Part shown: positions 25,901 to 37,900 of the stretch, one piece after another | Layout: each line of letters begins with the position of its first letter | Position numbering within the stretch: position 1 is the stretch's first letter | NCBI GenBank assembly: GCA_951640165.1 | Contig: OX621244.1 | Location: forward strand, 19,238,001-19,302,000 | Direction: 5' to 3' | Length of the DNA stretch: 64,000 nt | Source: Pseudoips prasinana | Taxonomy: Eukaryota > Arthropoda > Insecta > Lepidoptera > Nolidae | The notes under the pieces: model-generated | The model's database searches: none | What the model was told of the DNA's origin: nothing | Seen by the model: only the letters and a program-made list of their open reading frames with translations | Program-made: the position numbers and the translations under genes

Positions 25901-28900
25901 ATATAAGTATGTATATCGTCGCCTGGTACCCATAGTACAAGCTTTGCTTAGTTTGGGGCTAGGATGATCTGTGTGACATTGTCCCTAGGTATTATTATTA
26001 TTAATTTCATCATGATTAAATAATACAAGTAACTTTAGCACTGTAACCAGACAGCACTGATTCTTATTTATAAATTGGATAGTGGTAGCATTAAAGCGCG
26101 GCCGTCGTTAGAAACACAAGCTCCGTCATAATAATAATATTTAATAAATCGTACCTTAATATAGACAGAACCATTCAGAAAATATGTAGTACAATGTAAC
26201 TTAAACTATAAATTTCGATAATTAAACCTAAACATAATCTCTTTGACAATAACTTAATACAAGCTAGCTAAATTTCATTACTATTATAAAATAAATTTTA
26301 TAAATGTTTTAACAATCCGTGATATTTAGGTACACGATTTGTTAAAACATTTAAAATTAATTAATTTATATTTATGTAACTAGAAATAATTATGTATACT
26401 TAAATATATTACTACAAACATGTTCTACTGACTAAGCAGAAGCGCTACAAGCGCTTTTTTAAAGTCAACGTGAATAAAAACGTTTATTTTTTTATAATCT
26501 GTACTAGGAGCGACCATGCTCATTTATAATATTCGTAGGATGTGTACCTCTAGCGGTTTTGGTAGTGCACGCCAGAATAGCTCGCAGATGGTAGATATTT
26601 TCATACTTACTTGACACTTATTGCCATATTTTGGACATTTCACACAATATCTTTATAAATTGTAGACTATGTGTCATTCTGATGTATAAGCTATATTGTT
26701 GTAAAGTTTCATTAAAATCCATTCAGTAGTTTTAACGTGAAAGAGTAACAAACGTCTATCCATACTTACAAACTTTCGCGTTTATAATATTAGTAGGAGT
26801 ACTTGTCATCAGATTGGACAAAAAATTTACATTCTATTTGTGTACGGTTCGGTTTCGGTAGTATCGAATAGGTTTAGTATCTGTAGAAACATCTGCATAT
26901 TTTTATACTAGAATGCCGAAACGACCGATTCTGTTTTTTTTTATTATTTATGGGCACGTTTTACGCGTTACGCCAATTTTTTTTTTTAATAATTAAAATA
27001 AAATCCTGGGAAATTATTCACACACGGTTATCTGATCTCAAACTAAGCAGAGCTTGTACAATAGAAACCAGATAACTGATATACTACATATACTATTATT
27101 CTTTTGTAAATACATACTTATATAGATAATTTACACCCAGACTCAGGACAAACAGACATATTCATGCACACAAATATTTGTCCCGGGTGGGAATCGAACC
27201 CACGACCTCCGACGTGAAAGGCAGCGTATCTACCAACTACGCCAACAGGCCCGTCAAATTTATTATTTTGATTCTTGTAGCTTGTAGAAAATAATTTAAT
27301 TTTTTAAACTAAATTTACAATTAAGTCTATTACCATTACCCATTAGAAAAGGACTAAGATTTCAGAAAAGCTACCTAAAAGTACCCCCCCCCCCCCCCCA
27401 TGACTTTGACGTTTGATTTGACGTTAATATCAAACCCAATACATTAATGTGCTTTGTTTAGCGACATCTATAGATTTTCTTCAAAAATACTAGATAACTC
27501 AGTATACTAAAGTCGCAACCGCTTTATGTGTTCGTTTTATTATGTTATTCGATCCTAAGGATTCCAAAGATGGCCTTTATTTAGTTAAACGTTTGAGAGC
27601 TCCTGTTCGTTAATAAAAGGGCACCTTATATTCAATACGAGAGCAATCAAGTTGAAGTAAATGAAATGATATCGAATCTTGTTATAATTAACGTGAGATG
27701 GCCTGTGTCTAGTTTCTATTTAATATCGTTTAATGCTATCCCTTCTAAAGAGTCCTTCTTAGAAAGTTCTTGATAAATATATTTCTAACAATACTATTAT
27801 CTGAATTAAATGTTCGTAAAACTTATTTAATTATTTTCCTATTTTATACACATTTATTCTTATAAAATTGATATAGAAAACAATAATAAATATACAAATA
27901 AATACGTAAGAAAACGGAGCTACCCAACGGCGGGGTTATACGCCCTAGACCGCCGGTGGTCAGGGCGAAAGAGTGAGGAACCTCCTCACCATGCATGCCG
28001 TTCCCATAATTGCCGCCTTCTGTATCCGGCCCTTGACCCAGTGATTGAATGAGAGCCTCTTAAGATGTTGGTCGAGGCTCGTTGCTATGAGACCGATTAC
28101 GGTCTCCGTAATCGGTCTATTGAACTATTGGGACAATTATTGTTGAGTTCACATCCCACATGGCGGTAACCTCGTGAACAAAATCTAAATACTTTGACAA
28201 TTATAATTATTATACAAATAAACCCGATACAAACGTATTAACATATTTTAACAATGCCAAAGAACGTCCACCGTGGTAATTGACACGCCTTAGCAAAACG
28301 TTCCATTGGCTAATAGTCTCATTCGCAGAATTTCACATTCACAAATTACAGAAAAAAAAAAGATTGTCCCGCTATTTGTAACTCCCATTTCATTTTATGA
28401 ATATTTTATGTAGTTAAAGCGTCGAGTTAACCTATATAAGTTAGGGTATAACCTGTCTATTCTGAATTTCATCACAAAACAATTAGCCTTTGTACGTGAT
28501 TTTTACTCATAGTGTTACTCAAAAGTTTAGAGGAATAAAGGTAGGGAAAATATGGTACAAAATTACAGAAAATCTAAAATAATAATAATAATATCCTGGG
28601 ACATCATTTACACATGGTCATCTGATCCCAAACTAAGCAGAGCTTGTACTATGGAAACCACTACTTTTCTTTCGTAAATACGAGTATATACTTATATAGA
28701 TAATTAGTTCCAGACTCAGGACAAACAGACATATTCATGCACATAAAATATATATCCTGAGTGGGAACCGCTCCCACGAATCGTAGAATGAAAGACAAAA
28801 ATTTACCAACCACGTCAAAAGGCCCATCAAAATTATGCTACCAAACTTTACAAAGATTGAAAGAATGATTGAAGAAAGACCGAAAAATTCTTCAAAATCA

Positions 28901-31900
28901 TCAATACAAAACCCAGCCGTTTTGGTTTCCATAGGAAACATATTTACAAGCATCTTTGTTTTATACGTATTTTATATTTCCTTCAAGTCACAGAAGCTTC
29001 ATGCTCATCCCTCGAAGATCACGTTAAACTGTCGATGCTGCGCCTGATCTCTCCGTGCGACTACAGACTGCACCTATATATTTAGCGTACTCGTTCCTGC
29101 ACTATAAAACGACTTGTTTTGTCGGCTACTCTCCATTGCTATTGGCCGCTGTAACTATAGTTTGGCCAGGCGCACTGTGTTCTAAACAAAAGCTGACTCC
29201 ATATTCTTTCACAGGTCTTGAACTCAGCGTAGCTAAGTATTACCCGAACAGGAATTCAATTGACATTTACGTATCATCATCATCATTACAGCTGAAATAA
29301 GTCCACTGCTAGACAAGCCTCCCTCAAGAATTATCTTGGGGGGAGACCGTGCGATAACCCCTGATGACTCTGACGGCCATAGCTCTCTGCGGTCTCCGCA
29401 GAACAGCAATACTACCGGCCGTCAGGTCAGCCGCCCAGATCGGGGCCCCGTACAGGGCCATCGATCGCACGATCCCCATGTAGAGCCGCCTACAGGCTGC
29501 GCTTGGCCCCCCCAGATTGGGAAGCAGCGTTGAAAGCGCCCCAGCCGCGCCCATCAGCTTGGGCACCAGCCGCCGGAAGTGAGGTCCGAAGTCCCACGGG
29601 CTGTCGAGCACCAATCCTAGGTACTTCATGGTAGGCTCGACAGCGATCCGGACCCCCCCGACCACAATGTGTGATCCGGGCGGCGGCGCCCGCCGGGGAC
29701 CATGGAACATCATGGCCTCCGACTTGTTGAGGGCCACCTCCAGGCCGAGGCGCCGGATGCGGCTCACCACCTGTGAGACCGCAGCCGTCGCCAGCAACGC
29801 TGCCTCCCTGTGCGAACTCCCACGGGCCGTGACCAGCGTGTCGTCCGCATAACACGTCAGGTCCACGCCCGGCTGGAGTTCGCCCCTCAGCACCCAGTCG
29901 TATCCGATGTTCCACAGGAGCGGGCCCAAGACCGAACCCTGTGGAACACCGCACGACATTGAGTGCCGGTGTCCGCCATCACGTCCCACGTAGGTGACAC
30001 ACCTCTCCGCCAGGTAAGCCCCAACGATGTGGCGGAGGTAGGAAGGCACCCGATGATATCGCAGTGCCTCCCGAATGCAACTCCAGGGCAGGGTGTTGAA
30101 GGCGTTGGAGATGTCCAAGGACACCGCCAACATCACCCCACCCCGGGACACCGCTTCCTCCGCCAGGACTCTCACCCTCGACACAGCGTGTATGGTAGAG
30201 CGCCTATGCCGAAAGCCGAACTGGCTCTCGTCCAGGTCCGGCCCCTCTCCGCACAAGTGGCCGACAAGGCGGGCAGCGATTATTCGCTCGAGCAGCTTGC
30301 CCACCTCGTCTAGCAGCACTATGGGCCGGTACCCGGACGGTGAGTCTGCAGGGCGCCCGCCTTTCTGAGCAGGACCAGACGACCAGATTTCCACAGAGTG
30401 GGAAACTGGCCCCGCTCAAGGCACGCTGTGTAGAGTCCCGTCAGTTGGGGACCTAGCTCTTTCAGAGCGAGGGCCAACGCACAACCGTGAATCCCGTCAG
30501 GCCCCGGAGCCACGTTTTTGGCCCGGAGCCGCATCACGGCCGCCCTCAACTCTTCCTGTGTCACCTCTGGGACGCTGATGGCATTCTCCTCTGTAGGCTC
30601 TGCGGCTGTGGGCAAAGCCATCGGCGGTGGCATGTGATCCGCTCTTGCCGGGACGAGGGCTGCCACTACTTCCTCCAGCAGCTCGGTTTGGAGACTCTCA
30701 GTGAGTGGAGGCGCCGCGGCTCGAAGTTTCCCTCGAACCGCACGATAAGGGCGCCCCCACGGATCTTCGTCCAGAGTCTCCAACATCTCCTCCCTGGCTC
30801 GCGTCTTGGCTTCACCGATGGCCAGCCGCAGAGCCTCCTTCGCCGCGCGGTACACCTCATACAGCGCGGCCTCTTCGTCAGGGACCCGACGACGTCTCCT
30901 CCGGTATCGGGTGTACTGGCGTCTGACCGCCACGCACGCGACGCGCAACTGCGCGATCTCGGCGGTCCACCAGTACACCTGGCGCCTTCCTGTATGTGTG
31001 TGAACCCGGGGCATAGACGCGTCGCAGATTTGCGTCATCGCCCCGCGGAACCACAGCGCCTCCTCTTCGACGTCGACGGGTCCGTTCGTCGCCGACTCCC
31101 GGTACCAGGCCTGGACAATGGCGGCCTCCTCGAGAAGTTCCCTGTCGATGCGCTTACGCGCCCAGCGTGGACCGTCCACCCGCGGGGCCGGTGGACCGCG
31201 GCCACCAGTGGTCTGGGCGGAGACGTCGAAACGGATGTACCGATGATCCGATAATGTCTCCACCTCCACGGCGACACGCCAGTCGTGGACACGGCTCGCG
31301 ACAGCAGGGCTAGCGAACGAGACGTCCACTATTGAACCACCCCGCTGCCGCACGCAAGTGTGGACCGACCCCCGATTTAGGACGGTCAGGCCAGTCGTGA
31401 CCGCCCACTCCTCCAGCACCTCACCCCGGGCATCCGTCACCGGAGATCCCCACGCCGCAGACTTGGCGTTGAGATCCCCGAGCAACAGCACGGGGCGAGG
31501 GTGGAGTCGGCCTACGACGGCACCCAACTCGACAAGGAAATTCTCGAAGTCGGCGAGACTCTTGTTGGGCGAAAAATACGCCCCAATTGTACCAATTCCG
31601 TCCACGAGGGCTGCTACCCAGCCGTGACCTCGGGACGGGTGGACCAGAGCCCCGCCAATTATGGCCACCAAGCCGTCCAAGTCTCCCAACCAGTTATCCC
31701 TGGGGGGGACAAAGTACGGCTCGGCGACCACCGCCACGCGAATCGACCACTCTGCCATGCTCTGGAGCAAGAGATCCTGAGCTCTGGCACAGTGGTTGAT
31801 GTTGCCCTGGAGGAAATGGAACAGCGCCATTAGGCCGTGTCCATTCCCTCCGCACCCCTCTCAGGCCGGGAGTCGGCCGAAGGGCAGCCAGGCTGTCGGG

Positions 31901-34900
31901 GGGGTAAAGAGCCCCCGGCAGCCTTGGCTCCCTTTTTCTTCTTATTGTTGGCGGTAGCGCCACAGGCCTTCCCGCCCGCTCTGTGCCCCGCGGGCCTCCC
32001 TGCAGCTGTACAGAGGCTGCAGTTTGGCGCCGCAGAGCACTGGGCCGCCTTGTGGCCGGGCTGGCCGCAGCGATAGCATTCCTCGCTGCGGTCCGTTTCA
32101 GCAGTGCACCGCGCCCGGACATGCCCAATGTCCAGGCATCGGTAACACCGCATAGCCCTGGGCTGCACCAGCTTGACCCTGGCTGCAACCCACCCCACCA
32201 ATAGTCGCCCAGCGTTGGCGACCTTACTCGCCGCCGCCACCGGACACCGCACCCATATGAAGCCGAGTCCGGAGGCGTCGGCGCGAATCTCGCCCGTCCG
32301 CACATACCCGATGCACTGCATTACCGAGGCAGTCCCAACAACATTCTGTAGGCATTGTTGAATTGGACTCGTAGGGCGCTGTACTGTTTTTGAGTATAGT
32401 CAGCCCACAGGGCGCTCGAGTAGAAACAAGTGCAATACGCACTAAAAAGAGTGTTTTTTACTTCTTTCGAGCATCGTGTAAACCTGCGAGCTATCATGTT
32501 CGCTCGAACAGACAACGCCCTACGCTCCCGTTCTATGTCTGCATCATCCTTCAGGTCAGAGGTCACCAGATGCCCAAGGTATTTGAAGGTGTCAACCCTA
32601 TTTAGCGGTACGTTATTTAATATAATGCTAGGGATACTATCCGGACATTTACCCCTGGCCCGAAAAACCATACATTCACTTTTTTTGCTGTTATAGAGCA
32701 GTCCATGGCTGAGAGCATATTCCTCACAAATGCCGAGCAGCTTAGACAGGCCACAACCAGAGGCGCTGAGCAGCACCATATCATCTGCGTAGCTGATGTT
32801 GTTTACACAAACCCCACCAACATGACATCCGACATGCGTGCTGCTCAGCCTCTCGATTAGTGCGTTTACATAAAGGTTAAAGAGCGTTGGCGATGTCAAC
32901 CCCCCTTGCCTCACCCCGCACTCCAACCTGTATGGTTCAGACAGCGCCCCCGACCACCGAACTACGTTGACCTGGTTCCCGTACCAATATTTCAAAATAC
33001 GAATGCATTCACTCGGCAGGGATGTGTCGTTCAGTTTATCCCAGAGGATATCATAGGACACCAGGTCAAACGCTTTCGTAAGGTCGAGGAAGCAAGCATA
33101 GACTGGTGTTTTGCGATCAGTATAGTACTTGACAGTCTGCTTCAAACACAGAATTGCTGTTTCAGTGGAGAGTCCCGATTTGAAACCGAATTGATTGTCA
33201 TGTAACTCGAGACAATCACTCATTAGTGTGTTAAGAAGACTGTCAAGCACCTTAGACATAATTGTAGCCAGAGATATGGGTCTATAGTTGTTGGCGTCGC
33301 TTATATCACCAGTTTTACTTTTCACGATCGGTACCACCACGGTCTGCATCATAGCTGGCGGTAGGTATGAATGCCCTAGGCACATGGAGTAAAACATAGT
33401 CAGAACCCTTGGAAGATGGACGCCAGCATATTTAAGATGCTCGATACTCAAGTCATCGTGGCCAGGAGACTTGCCTCGGGTCATGGTCGTGATAACCTTC
33501 CCAATATATTTGGCCGTAAACTTTACACTGAGCTCCTGCCCTTGAGTCATACCCTCAAGTCCAGACCGTGATGATCCCAATGGTGAAGTTACCATGAAAT
33601 GGCTTTTGAACATATCAGCTATGTTTTTTGGGTCAGTAATGCCAGCAACGCTCACAGGCAAGCCCGGCCTTCTGTTTACTTTATTAGTAGACTTCCAAAA
33701 ACTACGAAAATCATGTTTGGCGTGATGCGTTGCCAGAATATTCATTTTAAGTTGGTCACGGTTATTTTGACACCACTTTAACCGGCTTTTAAAGATTTTA
33801 CGGCTTTCTTGCATCTCACTCCAAACACGACCCGACTTCGGCCTGCCATATAATGTCCATAACTGGAACTTAGACCTGGCCTCCCGGTGAGCACTACTAA
33901 CATGTCTGTTCCATCCTACTACAGGTTTCTTCTTATGTATCCTGTTATTACTAGAATAACTGTCATTAGCCGCTCGGCCTAAGATGTCTACAATTTTGTC
34001 ATACATTTTATCGATAAAAAACTTATGTTCAATGTCATCACACGAGAAATCACAACATTTACTTAAATCACACGGAAATTCTATTAATTTTAATCGTTCG
34101 TTACATAATTTATTATATAGCGCAATTTGTTCAGAGTTTCTATCGCCCCAACGTATTTTATTACACGGTTCGATATTATTACAAGATATTTTAGGCTTAA
34201 TACTATTTAAATTACAACATATAAACAAAGGAAAGTGATCCGACCACATGACATCATACTTAATTTCTACATTAACAATTGTTTGCATAGCCGATTCCGT
34301 AGCTAGGCAGTGGTCTAACCAGCGTCTAGACCCGTTCGCATCACTAATAAAGCTATACATGTCAGATGAGAGCCCGAGTAGTTCTATATCGGCACATATC
34401 CATTCAGCCTCCGTACTGAAGTCTTTCAACTCGTTAAAAAATAACTGGCCTGGATGAGCGTGTAAGTCCCCGAGTAAATATACTGTCTCAATATGTTCAC
34501 TATTAATAATAGCACTCACCAAGCTAAGACAATCCGTAAATTCCGGTAAGTTCACGACACAATCGGTAGGCATATAAATGCTGAACACTAAAAACGACCT
34601 TTGCCCTAACTCCACTTTAATGGCACAGACGCGAGCGTTATCACACTGCACTATGGACACATTCTGTAGGACACTCTTCTTCCACAGTATCGCCACTCCT
34701 CCATACGGCCGGCCCACGAGCATGCCCGCCGTAGTATCCACAGCTGACGTCCCCACGTAGCCATAATCAGAATCAATTTCGCTTAGAAAATCTATATCAT
34801 TCGGTAGGAGCCATGTTTCTTGCAAAGCTATTATATCAGACGTATGACACAATTGCCTGATACAGCCTACCGATCGCTTGATACTTTTACAATTGTAGCT

Positions 34901-37900
34901 AACCAATGTGTATAAATTGTCTTTATCCATCTACTATATTCTCGGACCGGACACGACGCGGCAACACCTCGACGTTCGTTATTTTGCGCTTGAAATTAAC
35001 AAATCTTCTGAATATGATTCCCTGAGGCCACAACTCGCTATCGAGAAATAATGACGACTTGCTTTCTAATATAAAGAATTTATAGGCCTTGTATTCCCTT
35101 TCATACTTAAAAGATATTTTCTCTAATAGAATAATTTCCTTAGTTTTATTGAATACGTAATCTGTTATATCTTTTTCCGTGGTATCATTATGTATTCTCG
35201 TAATTAGAATCGGAATCTTTTTATCCGCCGCTTTAAACTTTCCCTCATTGTCCCGACATACTCCCGCCGAGCCTGCATAGCGATATCTCATAGGTTTCTT
35301 ATGATAATTCACTACCTGCCAGTCGTTACGATTATTATGACCGAGATCATTTCGCTGCGCGTTCGAGTTAATGTTAAGTGCAGTTGCACTCGACGCAGCT
35401 TCATTCTGGATCGCATTACACTGTTGCGGTGACGTCATGGTTACTGTCTTATCGCTCGGTGCAGACGTAGACGGCTTTGTGACTTTAGTACCGCTACCGT
35501 TAACCGGTTTTATATTGGGCGACCGCTGAGAAACAGCTGACACGTTGCGGTGATTATTCTCATCCACCCCCACAATACCTCTAAATTGTATCGGAGTAGT
35601 TTCAATTTTCTGTTGTTTACACACGATATTATTACTTTTCCCTGGTGATAAATGATCGATATGGGAAAGCCCTATAGGGCCACTATCTAGCATCCAGGCA
35701 CCCCGTTGTTTGTTTACGTTTTCTGAGTTCGGCAGTAAAGAATCATATTTCATTTGTAGTAATTCAGACTTAAATTGATCGAACTGACTTTGCGAAACAC
35801 ATGTAGACTTGATAGTCTTCACTTCTTCTTGAACTAGGAGCAAATCCTTAAGTAGCTTTGTGCAGTCCAGGTGATCAAACAGCACAGGAGGGAGACGTTC
35901 TAATTCCCTCGCCACATAGATCGGAAACAGATCCGGTTCCTTCGATTTGAAGACCTGCACTATATCTGCGAGGTCCCGTTCCTGCTTGCCCTTATTTTTA
36001 CGTTTTATATTAACCCCGGGCACAGATTCGAATAACAATAATTTCGATTTTTCGATTTCTTCTTTGGAGAAGGAAGAAGTACAAATTCGAACTAACGTGA
36101 CCTCATCTATCACTGACACTTTGTTCTGTATGTAAGCTAACATCTCATCAATCACGATATTGCACGATGCCCACTTTACTACATTCGTCATGTCGATTTA
36201 CGGTACGCGATGCGCGGCCTTCCATCAAACAAGAAACACGTCCGCACAGGGGGGGTGCGCGGGGACGACTGTGAAAACTTAATGCGGTTCACAGAATACA
36301 TCTACTTACTAAGTTTCAACAGTACCTACCTACAGCTCTTATAGTTTTGGAAAAAGTGGCTGTGACATACGGACGGACAGACAGACATGACAAATCTATA
36401 AGGGTTCCGTTTTTTGTCATTTGGCTACGGAACCCTAAAAACAATAATTTTGGGGTCTCCGATACTTAGAACTGAAACTCAGAAACTTTTGTTTCATCAA
36501 ACCAATACCTACATTTGTTGTATCTGTACATAAAGCCTTCAAAAATGATATTGAGGTTTCTAATATATTTTTTTTCTAAACTGAATAGTTTGCGCGAGAG
36601 ACACTTCTAAAGTGGTAAAATGAGTGTCCCCCCCCTTTAACTTCTAAAATAAGAGAAAGATATAACAAAAAAAATATATGATGTACAGTACCATACAAAC
36701 TTCAACCGAAAATTGGTTAGAACGAGATCTAGTAAGTAGTTTTTTTGATACGTTATAAATCGAAAACCACAATTTACCTTTCGTTCATACAACTCAAATA
36801 CTTGCTGTTACGGAACCCTCCACGGGCGAGTCCGACTCGCACTTGGCCGCTTTTTTCATATCTTTTATACATTCAGCGACAATATATTAGTTATATAACA
36901 TGTTATACTAACTTTATAAGCTTAAAAAGTTTTTAGTTCCTAGCATGTAGTGCAACTACGCCTACACGTGCGAAATATATCAATTCAATTCAATTCAATT
37001 TTATTTGCTCAATACAGGTATTACAGAGGATGTACACATTAAACTTATTTGAACGCTGTATTCTACCTAAAAACTAAGGCATGCAAATTGTTTCATATAC
37101 AAATTTAAACAAACAAGAATTAGTTACATTGATTTCGACGAGTGCAATTATTAAACTTATGTTGTATATATATATATCTTAAATATATCGTGGTGAACTT
37201 TAAAAATATGTTATTCATGGGTCACAGCAGTAGCATCCAGTGTGGGCGCCGAGATAGCGGCCAGGTGACGGTGTGAGCTTAACTAGAACGCCACATAAGC
37301 ACACACAAATATGGTCACTCCAATTTAAACGACAAAATGGAGCAGCTTCAGGCTTTCTGCTATCTTCAATATCACAATGCTGTCTTCTTACAACTTTGAA
37401 TGCGACTACGAGAATGATTTTCATTGAATAATATTCCAGCTATTTTAAATAACTGTTAGGAAATTGTGTGCACAAAATTCTTATTGTTGTGGTTTATTGT
37501 AGGTAAAAAAACATTTTACAGTAAAGGTAAGGGAGAAAACTTTAAAACTATTTAGGAATCAGACCAAAGGCGCATTAAGTTAAGTGAAGTAAATATCTAT
37601 ATTTATAATGAAAACATAATTACATGGCTAATAGAAAATTATACCAAACGACAAAAGCTAAGTCAGGCCTCAAACAAAACAAAAATCATGTGGAGTTAAA
37701 TCTGGGCTTTTAGCTGGTAATCCCACTCGGCCACCTTTTCCGATTCATCATCATCATTATATTAGCCCAAAGACATCCACTGTTGGACAAAGATCTCCCC
37801 CAAGGATCCCCACAATGCCCGGGCTTATGCTTCCCACCCTGTTCCCCCTGATAAACGTCTGCCATAGTTAAGCCCAAGCATGTCAGCATGTCCAAGTACG

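Noticed and set aside
30487..31254. Long + strand open frames opposite the R1 ORF2
   Set aside because: GC-rich antisense shadows of the R1 coding strand; they carry no motifs.
32321..32323. ATG at the start of the R1 ORF1 frame as a real start
   Set aside because: R1-like sequence starts a few codons inside this frame, and the ATG arises at the junction with LINE-2. ORF1 is 5'-truncated.
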